Source: Flavobacteriaceae bacterium
GTDB lineage: Bacteria > Bacteroidota > Bacteroidia > Flavobacteriales > Flavobacteriaceae
NCBI GenBank assembly: GCA_027081505.1
Contig: JALWKK010000054.1
Span: 1 to 53,342 of the forward strand
DNA: 53,342 nucleotides
Direction: 5' to 3'
Position numbers and translations under genes: made by a program. This document shows, piece after piece, positions 28,145-36,103 of this stretch. Below the pieces are notes generated by a model. That model had not been told where the DNA came from. It searched no databases and saw only the letters and a program-made list of their open reading frames with translations. The stretch's first letter is position 1. Each line of letters begins with the position of its first letter.

Positions 28145-29173
28145 ACTTCAGTTCGGTCTAAGGATTTAATAAAAAAGTGCTAATTGAGTTGATTTTTCAG
28201 TTTCAAACTTGATACTTGGCTTCTTTTCTTGGAAAGAATATGCGATAAGGCCGGCAATAAGATTTGTAATAAAATTGCCAAAGCTTCTGTGCCTTGAATG
28301 TTCAATTTGCGCTATATTTTTCAACTGATCATTAATGGTTTCAATCACTGCTCTTTTTCTTAGCATAATCTTATCTTTCATAGTCATTAATGAGTTTTTC
28401 ATATTGTTCTTCATTCCTGTTACTAAATGCAAACCTTGTTCAAATAATAATGTTGTCAATTCTTTAGAGATATACCCCTTATCACCATAAAGTTTTCCAA
28501 ATAATTTCTTTAAAAAATGGTCTGTTTTTAAAGGTGTTCTATCATCTGTATTGGCTGTAGTAATCATAAAATCAAGTATTTCACCTTTTTCGTTAACAAT
28601 TATATGTAGCTTAAACCCATAGAACCAGCCCATTGTAGATTTCCCCGTTTTAGCGATTCCTTTAAACACTTTATTGTTATGTATTCTCTTGTTTTTGCAT
28701 ACTCGTATTGGTGTAGAATCAACAAAGGAAATACCTGTTACTTCTCCTAACCTGGCTGTTTTTAAAAAGATTGTAAGAGCAAGTAAGTTTGATTGCATCA
28801 ACTCAACAAATCTATTGTAGGAGACAGTGTCCGGGAATTCTTTTTTTAAGTGTTTTTGAACATAAAAAAGATAAAAGTGCTTAAAGGTTCTCATCCCACT
28901 TAAATGGAACAAAACGGTAATAGTAAGAATCTCACCTTTTGACATTCTAAATTTTCTCTTTCGAGTCTTTTTTCCGGTTGAAATAAGGCTTTTTTCAAGT
29001 GATTGCTCAAAAACTTGTGTAAAATCATCAATAGTACAAAAAATTTCAGTAATTTTATCTTTAGAAATCATAGCGGAATTATTAGTTAAATATTTGATAT
29101 TCAATACTTAAATATACTAATCTTTCCGCTTTTATGCAAATAAATATTTCGTTTTCTTACGTCGAACTGAGGT
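28145..29173 (-). mobile_element. IS982-family insertion sequence
   Basis: About 1.03 kb. The ends are imperfect inverted repeats: ACTTCAGTTCGGTCTAAGGA at 28145 and, reversed, ACCTCAGTTCGACGTAAGAA ending at 29173 (15 of 20 match). TATAA occurs immediately outside both ends (28140-28144 and 29174-29178), a plausible 5-bp target duplication. The single transposase gene is intact. Confidence 0.85.
28166..29071 (-). CDS. IS982-family transposase
   Basis: About 301 residues starting MISKDKITEIFCTIDDFTQV. A TTG 11 codons upstream (29104) is an alternative start. The DDE-type core has 'RKFRMSKGEILTITVLFHLS', 'GISFVDSTPIRVCKN' (first Asp), 'KLYGDKGYIS' (second Asp) and 'KRAVIETINDQLKNIAQIEHSRHRS' (Glu), the IS982 family pattern. 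It catalyses movement of the surrounding element. No frameshift or stop is visible, so it may be active. Confidence 0.92.
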   Translation of the reverse strand: MISKDKITEIFCTIDDFTQVFEQSLEKSLISTGKKTRKRKFRMSKGEILTITVLFHLSGMRTFKHFYLFYVQKHLKKEFPDTVSYNRFVELMQSNLLALTIFLKTARLGEVTGISFVDSTPIRVCKNKRIHNNKVFKGIAKTGKSTMGWFYGFKLHIIVNEKGEILDFMITTANTDDRTPLKTDHFLKKLFGKLYGDKGYISKELTTLLFEQGLHLVTGMKNNMKNSLMTMKDKIMLRKRAVIETINDQLKNIAQIEHSRHRSFGNFITNLIAGLIAYSFQEKKPSIKFETEKSTQLALFY

Positions 29174-29202
29174 TATAAGATAATACAGAAACTGCAATAT
29201 AC

Positions 29203-29239
29203 AAAAAAACCCTTATTCTGTTTTTTGAATAAAGGGTTT
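29203..29239 (-). terminator. Terminator of rplU-rpmA
   Basis: On the minus strand AAACCCTTTATTC, 8-base loop, GAATAAGGGTTT (one bulged base), then a run of seven Ts, 23 bp after the rpmA stop. Confidence 0.85.
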
Positions 29240-29261
29240 GCCAATTCGATTAATCTTAGTT

Positions 29262-29522
29262 TTATGCCTCAAAAGGGACAATAGAAACATAAGATTTGTT
29301 GTTTTTCTTTTTGGTAAATTTTACAGTTCCATCAACTTTGGCGTGTAATGTGTGGTCTTTACCAGCGTATACATTTTCACCGGGATGGTGTTTGGTACCG
29401 CGTTGTCTTACAATGATATTTCCGGCAATAGCGGTTTGTCCTCCAAAAATCTTTACACCTAAGCGTTTCGATTCGGACTCTCTACCGTTTTTAGAACTAC
29501 CAACTCCTTTTTTATGAGCCAT
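29262..29522 (-). CDS. rpmA: 50S ribosomal protein L27
   Basis: 86 residues beginning [20 protein letters not shown], the classic L27 N-terminus that reaches the peptidyl-transferase centre. There is no cleavable N-terminal extension of the Firmicutes kind. '[18 protein letters not shown]' and '[12 protein letters not shown]' follow. It lies 39 bp after rplU. Confidence 0.97.
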   Translation of the reverse strand: MAHKKGVGSSKNGRESESKRLGVKIFGGQTAIAGNIIVRQRGTKHHPGENVYAGKDHTLHAKVDGTVKFTKKKNNKSYVSIVPFEA

Positions 29523-29561
29523 CTTTATACGATTTTATTCGGTTATACTTAAGAGGTTTTT

Positions 29562-30236
29562 TTACTTCCCTCCGTCTAATTTATCTTGTAATTGTTTTAA
29601 CTCGTCCCACTTTCCGGCAGCGGCAAGCGCGGCTTGCTGCGGCCAAGTTCCGGGTTCTAAATGAGCCAAACGTGAACTAGCGGCGGTTAAAATTTCTTTA
29701 ATTTTTGCAGGATCTGCTTTGGCAACTTTCGCAAAGGTATCTAACCCGGCGTTTGTCATTGCTTCGGCAGCTTTAGGACCCACTCCTTCGATTTTTTTCA
29801 AATCATCTGCTTTTGTTTTTGAAGTTGCTTCTTTTTTAGAAACTTCTTTCTTTGCAACTTCCTTTTTAACAATCACTTTTTTGGTTTCGGTTTTAGCAGC
29901 CTCTTTTTTTGCAGGTTTTGCTCCGGAAGCTACAATACTTTCAATTACAATCTCAGTTAAATTTTGTCTGTGACCTTTTTTTACTCTGTATCCTTTTCTT
30001 CTTTTTTTCTTGAATACAATAACCTTATCACCTTTAAGGTGTTTTAAGACTTTAGCTCCTACTTGAGCTCCGTCTATAGCCGGGGCGCCAACAGTTACTT
30101 TGTTATCATCACCAATAAGAAGTACATTGTCAAAAGACACTTTTTTTCCTTCTTCTACGGCAAGACGATGCACAAAGACTTTTTGATCTTTTACAACTTT
30201 AAATTGCTGCCCTGCTATCTCTACAATTGCGTACAT
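29562..30236 (-). CDS. rplU: 50S ribosomal protein L21 with HhH-type extension
   Basis: Residues 1-103 are a standard L21 (MYAIVEIAGQQFKVVKDQKV ... KKRRKGYRVKKGHRQNLT). After a Lys/Ala/Glu-rich linker (KKEVAKKEVSKKE) comes an extra domain of about 75 residues with 'ADDLKKIEGVGPKAAEAMTNAGLDTFAKVAKADPAKIKEIL', a helix-hairpin-helix fold as in predicted 5'-3' exonuclease-like domains. Total length is 224 residues against about 103 for ordinary L21. The extension is a known variation in Flavobacteriia; its role is unknown. It heads the rplU-rpmA operon. Confidence 0.95.
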   Translation of the reverse strand: MYAIVEIAGQQFKVVKDQKVFVHRLAVEEGKKVSFDNVLLIGDDNKVTVGAPAIDGAQVGAKVLKHLKGDKVIVFKKKRRKGYRVKKGHRQNLTEIVIESIVASGAKPAKKEAAKTETKKVIVKKEVAKKEVSKKEATSKTKADDLKKIEGVGPKAAEAMTNAGLDTFAKVAKADPAKIKEILTAASSRLAHLEPGTWPQQAALAAAGKWDELKQLQDKLDGGK

Positions 30237-30306
30237 AGCGTTAGGTTTTATTAATTATTAATTTTTAAATCCTTTTAACAAGTTTCTTTGCTTAAAAAAA
30301 GGGGTG

Positions 30307-30336
30307 CAAATATAGTTTTTATTACCGAATTAACAA
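30307..30336 (-). promoter_or_regulatory. Promoter of rplU-rpmA
   Basis: Minus strand: TTG, 19 bases, TATATTTG, about 70 bp before the rplU start, leaving room for a leader. I do not see an obvious L21 operator structure. Confidence 0.75.
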
Positions 30337-30483
30337 ACGGTTTTTTTAAAAGATTTAGGAGTTGAATTGTATCGTCCGAAACTAATCTCTTATAGATTAG
30401 GTGTATTCCGCCAAAAGGCGTTACCTTTGTATCTGTGTTTTTGTGCATACATCAAAAATAGATGAAAATTATTTTTCAACAAC

Positions 30484-31578
30484 TTAGTGTGAGTTATTAA
30501 AAATTCTTTGTGAATTTAAGGTTCTACAAAATATTTGACCCGAACTGTGATCTTGTTTTGCTCCGGTAACACTTGACAAACAATTGATTTCATTCCGAAG
30601 TTTTAACACTCCCAATAATGCAAATATCAAGGCTTCTTTATATTCAATTAGTATCGTATCCGGCACATATAATTTGCTAATAGTTTGTTGTTTAATTTCT
30701 TCCAACAAAAAAATATTGTACGTTCCTCCACCACTAACCAAAACTTTCGACGGAAACTCAAAAACCGAGGCTATCTGTGTAGCAATATGATAGGTCATCG
30801 TGCTTATCTTGTCTTTAATCGAGCAATCGGAAGCATTTAATAACGGAAAAACTTCTTTTTTTACCCATTCCAATCCTAAGGACTTGGGAGGTTTTTCAAA
30901 ATAATAACTTATTTGATTAAGCTGAGATAACAGTGCTTTATTCACCGTTCCGCTTCGAGCTATTTCTCCTTTATCATCATACCGAAGTCCAGTTTTTTCG
31001 CATAAATAATTCAACACAATGTTTGCCGGACAAACATCAAAAGCAATTCTTTTTCCCAGCTTTTCGAAAGAAACATTCGCAAATCCTCCCAGATTCAAAC
31101 AATAATCATATTCACTAAAAAGTAATTTGTCGCCAATCGGTACTAACGGAGCACCTTGACCGCCAAATTGAACATCTTGCACCCTAAAATCGCATACTAC
31201 CGTTTGGTTTATTGAAGAAGCTAAGACCGGTAAATTTCCTATTTGCAAGGTTATTCCTCTTTCAGGTTGATGAAAAATGGTATGTCCGTGACTACAAACC
31301 ACATCTAAATTTTTGATAGAATACTTTTTAATAAACTGAAGAATAACACCGGAAAGATAATGAGTGTAATCTTTATCTAACTGTGTTATTTCTTTTTCCG
31401 AAAGCGAAATAGCTTCGCTTAACCTTTTTTTCCAAAAAGAAGAGTACTCAAAGGTTTCAGCCTCAAGTAAGGAATATTGCCATTCCCCGTTTGTTACTCT
31501 AAAAGTTACTTCGGCTATATCAATTCCGTCCAGCGAAGTACCTGACATAACACCCAGAACATGATAATATTCTTTCAA
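30484..31578 (-). CDS. anmK: Anhydro-N-acetylmuramic acid kinase
   Basis: 364 residues of the AnmK family. The N-terminal phosphate loop is GVMSGTSLDGIDIAEV. 'CSHGHTIFHQP' and 'VCDFRVQDVQFGGQGAPLVPI' form the sugar-binding region, and 'LVSGGGTYNIFLLEEI' the ATP-binding region. It phosphorylates 1,6-anhydro-MurNAc released during cell wall recycling. The C-terminal end is somewhat extended (to SSGQIFCRTLNSQRIFNN). Confidence 0.95.
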   Translation of the reverse strand: MKEYYHVLGVMSGTSLDGIDIAEVTFRVTNGEWQYSLLEAETFEYSSFWKKRLSEAISLSEKEITQLDKDYTHYLSGVILQFIKKYSIKNLDVVCSHGHTIFHQPERGITLQIGNLPVLASSINQTVVCDFRVQDVQFGGQGAPLVPIGDKLLFSEYDYCLNLGGFANVSFEKLGKRIAFDVCPANIVLNYLCEKTGLRYDDKGEIARSGTVNKALLSQLNQISYYFEKPPKSLGLEWVKKEVFPLLNASDCSIKDKISTMTYHIATQIASVFEFPSKVLVSGGGTYNIFLLEEIKQQTISKLYVPDTILIEYKEALIFALLGVLKLRNEINCLSSVTGAKQDHSSGQIFCRTLNSQRIFNNSH

Positions 31579-31611
31579 ATTTATATTTTTTAAAATGCTA
31601 AATTACATATT

Positions 31612-31641
31612 TTGGTATTTAAAAGCTAATCAATACCTTTG
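31612..31641 (+). promoter_or_regulatory. Promoter of the acyl-CoA dehydrogenase gene
   Basis: TTG (31612-31614), 19 bases, TACCTTTG (31634-31641), 40 bp before the start codon. Confidence 0.7.
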
Positions 31642-31681
31642 TGTCTCTTAAATTTGTTACAACCTGTAAATAACTTTTTCA

Positions 31682-32824
31682 ATGGATTTTAGCCTTACCG
31701 AAGAACATCTTATGATACGTGATGCGGCACGTGATTTTGCAAAAAACGAATTGCTTCCCGGAGTAATTGAACGCGATACCAAACAAGAATTTCCGGCTCA
31801 ACAAATTAAAATGATGGGCGAATTAGGATTTCTGGGAATGATGGTTGACCCTAAATATGGCGGAGGTGGAATGGATACCTTATCGTATGCCATTGCTATG
31901 GAAGAAATTTCAAAAATAGATGCTTCTGCAAGCGTAGTGATGTCTGTTAACAATTCGTTAGTTTGCTTCGGATTAGAAAAATACGGCACCGAAGAACAAA
32001 AACAAAAATACCTAACCAAATTAGCAACAGGCGGAAAATTAGGTGCTTTTTGCTTGAGCGAACCTGAAGCCGGAAGCGATGCTACTTCGCAAAAAACCAC
32101 AGCAATTGATAAAGGAGACCATTACCTCTTAAATGGAACCAAAAACTGGATTACCAATGGCGGAAATGCCGATTATTATTTGGTAATTGCCCAAACTCAT
32201 AAAGAAAAAGGGCATCGTGGAATTAACGCATTAATTGTTGAAAAAGGATGGGAAGGTTTTGAAATTGGACCCAAAGAAGATAAACTGGGAATACGGGGAA
32301 GCGATACACACTCACTTATTTTTAACGATGTAAAAGTGCCTAAAGAAAACCGAATTGGCGAAGATGGTTTTGGTTTTAAATTTGCGATGAAAACCCTTTC
32401 GGGAGGGAGAATAGGTATTGCCTCACAAGCATTGGGTATTGCTGCCGGAGCATACGACTTAGCACGTGAATATTCTAAAGTACGCAAAGCCTTCGGAACC
32501 GAAATTTGCAATCACCAAGCCATTGCATTCAAACTTGCCGATATGCATACAAATATAGAAGCTGCCAGACATTTGGTTTACAAAGCAGCCTGGGATAAAG
32601 ATCAAGGAAACAACTACGATATGAGTAGTGCGATAGCAAAACTCTTCGCCTCACAAGTAGCAATGGATGTTACTGTTGATGCCGTACAAATACACGGAGG
32701 TAACGGCTATGTAAAAGAATATCACGTTGAACGACTGATGCGGGATGCTAAAATCACCCAAATTTACGAAGGCACCAGCGAAATTCAAAAAATAGTTATC
32801 TCAAGAGCATTGCTAAGAGATTAG
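31682..32824 (+). CDS. Short-chain acyl-CoA dehydrogenase
   Basis: 380-residue FAD enzyme. It carries the two acyl-CoA dehydrogenase signatures, 'GAFCLSEPEAGSDATS' and 'VDAVQIHGGNGYVKEYHVERLMRDAKI', and the catalytic Glu in IYEGTSEIQ (Glu367), the location used by short-chain/butyryl-CoA dehydrogenases. It introduces the trans-2 double bond in beta-oxidation or branched-chain amino acid breakdown. It is alone on its transcript; the sulfur operon starts after it with its own control region. Confidence 0.94.
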   Translation: MDFSLTEEHLMIRDAARDFAKNELLPGVIERDTKQEFPAQQIKMMGELGFLGMMVDPKYGGGGMDTLSYAIAMEEISKIDASASVVMSVNNSLVCFGLEKYGTEEQKQKYLTKLATGGKLGAFCLSEPEAGSDATSQKTTAIDKGDHYLLNGTKNWITNGGNADYYLVIAQTHKEKGHRGINALIVEKGWEGFEIGPKEDKLGIRGSDTHSLIFNDVKVPKENRIGEDGFGFKFAMKTLSGGRIGIASQALGIAAGAYDLAREYSKVRKAFGTEICNHQAIAFKLADMHTNIEAARHLVYKAAWDKDQGNNYDMSSAIAKLFASQVAMDVTVDAVQIHGGNGYVKEYHVERLMRDAKITQIYEGTSEIQKIVISRALLRD

Positions 32825-32862
32825 ATATTGCTATTGTCTAAACTTTTAATCAAATTATGAGT

Positions 32863-32909
32863 TATGTAACTTTTGTTACTATGTAACTCATGTTACATAA
32901 TTATATTTA
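32863..32909 (+). promoter_or_regulatory. Double Crp/Fnr-type operator and -7 box, unit A
   Basis: Two GTAAC-N4-GTTAC palindromes lie 17 bp apart. The first is at 32866-32879 (centre 32872.5). The second, at 32883-32896, has perfect 8-bp arms TATGTAAC/GTTACATA. A -7-like TATATTTA starts at 32902, 29.5 bp from the centre of the first site. The downstream genes are the YeeE pair and the molybdoenzyme. A second possible box, TATATTG at 32923, would fit the second palindrome less well (33.5 bp). Confidence 0.7.
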
Positions 32910-32966
32910 GCCCCGCTTTTTGTATATTGCAATAGGCAAGTATCACTAATCAATAAATTAACAACT

Positions 32967-33524
32967 GTGGAATTTTTTTTACAACCCTATCCTTGGTATG
33001 TAGCAGGACCACTCATAGCCTTGGTTACATTTTTTCTTTTCTATTTTGGAAAAAGACTTGGTATATCGTCTAATTTAGAAACATTTTGTGCCATAGGTGG
33101 CGCAGGTAAGCTAGTAGATTTTTTTAATTTTGACTGGAAAAAAAATTCTTGGAACTTACTATTTCTCTTAGGCACTATTATCGGAGGATTTATTACCTAC
33201 CAATACCTCACTCCTTCAGACACGGTAGAAATATCTCAAAAAACAGTACAAGACTTAACCGCTCTGGGTTTTAAAAATCCGGGAAAAAGCTATTTACCCA
33301 ATGAGATTTTTAGCGTAGAAACAATGCTCTCTGTAAAAGGATTTTTAATCCTTCTAATAGCCGGTATATTTATAGGCTTTGGCTCTCGCTATGCCGGAGG
33401 ATGCACCTCGGGGCATGCTATTGTAGGGCTTAGTAATTTAGAACTACCCTCTCTAATCTCTGTCATAGGATTTTTTATTGGCGGTCTTATTATGACGTGG
33501 CTCATCTTACCATTAATCTTTTAA
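32967..33524 (+). CDS. YeeE/YedE (TsuA-like) transporter, first half
   Basis: 185 residues with about five hydrophobic helices and the family motif GGCTSGHAIVGLSNL (conserved Cys in a membrane hairpin). YeeE/YedE (DUF395) proteins import thiosulfate; in E. coli TsuA one chain carries both halves, here they are two genes. Translation starts at GTG (32967); MEFFLQPYPWYVAGP is a sensible N-terminus and no ATG is nearby. The second half follows 8 bp downstream. Confidence 0.88.
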   Translation: MEFFLQPYPWYVAGPLIALVTFFLFYFGKRLGISSNLETFCAIGGAGKLVDFFNFDWKKNSWNLLFLLGTIIGGFITYQYLTPSDTVEISQKTVQDLTALGFKNPGKSYLPNEIFSVETMLSVKGFLILLIAGIFIGFGSRYAGGCTSGHAIVGLSNLELPSLISVIGFFIGGLIMTWLILPLIF

Positions 33525-33532
33525 CTTCTATT

Positions 33533-33946
33533 ATGAAAAACATAAAATTTTTAATTCTCGGTATTATCTTCGGAATTATTCTAAGTAAAGCAGAAGTTAT
33601 TTCTTGGTATCGTATTTACGAAATGTTTAAATTTCAATCTTTTCATATGTATGGTATCATTGGTTCGGCAGTAGTTGTAGGAATGATTATCTTTACTTTT
33701 TTTAGAAACGGAAAAATAAAAAACTTTCAAGGCGAAAAAATAATAGTAGCTCCAAAAAAGAAAGGATTTTATAGAAATATGCTTGGAGGAATTATCTTCG
33801 GGTTTGGTTGGGCATTGGCAGGTGCTTGCCCCGGACCTATGTTTATTCTTATAGGTAGAGGTGTTCTAACTATAGTTGTTGTTATTGTCGGAAGCATTTT
33901 AGGTGCATTTTTATACCATGCCTTTAAAAATAAATTACCACACTAA
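33533..33946 (+). CDS. YeeE/YedE (TsuA-like) transporter, second half
   Basis: 137 residues, four hydrophobic helices, with the second family motif GWALAGACPGPMFILIG containing the conserved Cys. It begins MKNIKFLILGIIFGII; a longer frame starts inside the previous gene and is not needed. Together with the preceding protein it would form a thiosulfate (sulfane sulfur) importer. This is the usual two-gene arrangement beside rhodanese/MBL genes in Bacteroidota. Confidence 0.87.
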   Translation: MKNIKFLILGIIFGIILSKAEVISWYRIYEMFKFQSFHMYGIIGSAVVVGMIIFTFFRNGKIKNFQGEKIIVAPKKKGFYRNMLGGIIFGFGWALAGACPGPMFILIGRGVLTIVVVIVGSILGAFLYHAFKNKLPH

Positions 33947-33962
33947 AAAATAAAATAAACAA

Positions 33963-35579
33963 ATGAGATACGGTTTTATTATTGATAATCGAAAATGTAT
34001 AGGGTGTCACGCTTGTACAACCGCTTGTAAATCGGAACACGATGTGCCTGTTGGGGTAAACAGAACCTATGTAAAGCAGGTTGAAAAAGGAGAATTCCCC
34101 AATACCCGAAGAATCTTTTCGGTAATGCGTTGTAACCATTGTACAGATGCTCCTTGTGTTACCATCTGTCCTGTTGAAGCTTTATATACTCGCGAAGATG
34201 GTATTGTAGATTTTGACAACAACCGTTGTATTGGCTGTAAATCGTGTATGCAAGCTTGTCCTTATGATGCTCTTTACATAGACCCGGACAACCATACCGC
34301 AGCAAAATGCAACTATTGTGCACACCGTATCGATGTTGGTAGAGAACCCGCTTGTGTAACAGTTTGCCCGGAACATGCCATTATTGCAGGTGATATGGAA
34401 AACCCAACGACCGAAATCTCTCAACTTCTTGCAAGACAGCAAGTAAAAGTTAGAAAACCCGAAAAAGGAACCAACCCCAACCTCTTCTATATCGATGGAG
34501 ACGAAGCATCTTTAAACCCCGAAGCAACCGATAAGTCCGGATCTTGGTTATGGAACTCTCAATCTCGAGGTGTTGGACACTACGCCAAAGCTGCCGAAAA
34601 AATGCTTCACACCAATGACGATATCGATTTGTTACAAATGACTATTGATAACGAATTACAAGCCGCTTACCAAAAAAAGGAAACCGAAAACCCAAATTAT
34701 ATCGACGTTTTAACCGGAAAAGCCAGAAGAGTTTACGATACGCCGGATAAAGGCATACTTTGGGGATGGGAAGTTTCAGCCTATGTAATGACCAAAGCCA
34801 TTGCAGCAGGAGCTTTTTTAATTCCGTTTATTGCTACGATTTTAGGTTACGAAATTTCAGACACCACCAAACTTTGGTCAGCAGGAATTTCATTAACATT
34901 CCTTGCATTAACCGGGTTGTTTCTAATAATGGATTTAGATAGACCGGATAGATTTCTCAATGTATTACTTCGCCCACAATGGAATTCGTGGTTAGTAAAA
35001 GGTGGATACACCATCACTATTTTCGGTCTTTTAGTAACCGTTTGGGGAGCTATGACTTATTTTGAAATACAAACAGGCGAAACCATTTTACTTTGGGCAA
35101 CTGCTTTCTTTGCTGTGATGCTTGCCATTTACACCGCATTTTTATTCGCACAAGCAAAAGGGCGTGATTTTTGGCAAAGTCCATCTTTAGCATTACATAT
35201 GCTAGTACATAGTGTCATGGCAGGAGCCGCTATTTTTGCTTTGGTATTACTCGTTGCAGGAAACGAAAATTGGATGTCAATATTAGCCACCGTTTTAATT
35301 ATTGCATTATCGGTAAATTTATTTACTATGATTACCGAATTAACAATGACACATCCAAGCACCGCTGCCGAAACGGTTGTAAAAATGATAACCAAAGGAA
35401 GATATAAAAACCTATTTTGGATAGGAACTGTTTTAATAGGTAATATCATTCCGCTATCACTATTGGTTTTTATGCCAAGTGCAACCATCTTAACCATTGC
35501 AGCTATTTTAGTATTGATAGGAATCTATGCCACCGAAAAAATTTGGGTAGAAGCGCCTCAAAGAATACCGATAGCGTAA
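33963..35579 (+). CDS. Fused 4Fe-4S/NrfD subunit (SoeB-SoeC-like)
   Basis: 538 residues joining two normally separate subunits. Residues 1-180 are a ferredoxin-type electron-transfer subunit with four Cys clusters: CIGCHACTTAC (Cys12-22), CNHCTDAPCVTICP, CIGCKSCMQAC and CNYCAHRIDVG...CVTVCP. After a linker, about residue 265 to the end is an eight-helix NrfD/PsrC-type membrane protein that reacts with quinone. The partner catalytic subunit is encoded after the four-helix remnant. In the proposed complex it passes electrons from sulfite to menaquinone. Confidence 0.9.
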   Translation: MRYGFIIDNRKCIGCHACTTACKSEHDVPVGVNRTYVKQVEKGEFPNTRRIFSVMRCNHCTDAPCVTICPVEALYTREDGIVDFDNNRCIGCKSCMQACPYDALYIDPDNHTAAKCNYCAHRIDVGREPACVTVCPEHAIIAGDMENPTTEISQLLARQQVKVRKPEKGTNPNLFYIDGDEASLNPEATDKSGSWLWNSQSRGVGHYAKAAEKMLHTNDDIDLLQMTIDNELQAAYQKKETENPNYIDVLTGKARRVYDTPDKGILWGWEVSAYVMTKAIAAGAFLIPFIATILGYEISDTTKLWSAGISLTFLALTGLFLIMDLDRPDRFLNVLLRPQWNSWLVKGGYTITIFGLLVTVWGAMTYFEIQTGETILLWATAFFAVMLAIYTAFLFAQAKGRDFWQSPSLALHMLVHSVMAGAAIFALVLLVAGNENWMSILATVLIIALSVNLFTMITELTMTHPSTAAETVVKMITKGRYKNLFWIGTVLIGNIIPLSLLVFMPSATILTIAAILVLIGIYATEKIWVEAPQRIPIA

Positions 35580-35593
35580 GAATGATGAATTCT

Positions 35594-36103
35594 GATTTTG
35601 GATATATGATTAGAATTCATTTTTAAAAATATAACAGTTGCTATAATGAAATACGAATTACAAAAACGAACAAAAAAGTTTGCTATAGATGCAATTAATA
35701 TTACTAAACAAACTGTTACCAAATAAATCCATCGGATGGACATTGACAAATCAAATAATACGTTCTGCAACTTCAGTTGGCGCAAATTATAGAGCCGTAT
35801 GTAGAGCAAAAAGTGATAAAGATTTTATTTCTAAAATGGAAACAGTAATTGAAAAAGCAGATGAAACACTTTTTTAGTTAGAAATAATAGAAGAATTAAA
35901 TGTAATAAAAAACGAAACTGAAATTACTCGATTATTAAAAGAAGCAGATGAATTAGTCGCAATTTTTGTAAGTTCAGTTAAAACAGTAAAAAACAGATTA
36001 AATAAGAATAAATAAGATTTCGGAAAATGAGAACAAACATAAATGGTAGAGCAATCATAAATCCAGAATCATAAATCCAAAATCATAAATCCAAAATCAA
36101 AAA
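35594..36103. mobile_element. Second four-helix-bundle element with inverted ends
   Basis: At the left, GATTTTGGATATATGATT (35594-35611) lies within an ATGAATTCT/AGAATTCAT hairpin. At the right, from 36053, three tandem 14-bp units AATCATAAATCCA(G/A) plus a partial unit run to the next start codon. The left copy is the reverse complement of the right unit junction AATCATAAATCCAAAATC with one mismatch. Between them is only a decayed four-helix-bundle gene. Layout is the same as at 16018-16480, with a different repeat sequence. Mobility is inference. Confidence 0.5.
35646..36015 (+). pseudogene. Decayed four-helix-bundle (S23/IVS-type) gene
   Basis: The first frame gives MKYELQKRTKKFAIDAINIT, then a frameshift near 35705 is required to continue with 'LLPNKSIGWTLTNQIIRSATSVGANYRA'. 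This is followed by 'ISKMETVIEKADETLF', a TAG at 35875-35877 and 'LEIIEELNVIKNETEITRLL' to a stop at 36015. The sequence SATSVGANYRA and 'ADETLFWLE' are family hallmarks; the TAG stands where relatives have the Trp codon TGG. Thus one frameshift and one nonsense mutation have inactivated it. It lies inside the molybdoenzyme operon, in the operon's direction. Confidence 0.85.

Noticed and set aside
27874-28161. Complete 95-residue small protein
   Set aside because: It is the N-terminal part of a PLP aminotransferase that ends with residues encoded by the IS end; no functional unit remains.
30422-30429. Promoter for a small RNA reading towards anmK (TACCTTTG box)
   Set aside because: No TTG at the right distance, no terminator after it, and only 50 bp before the convergent anmK gene; probably chance.
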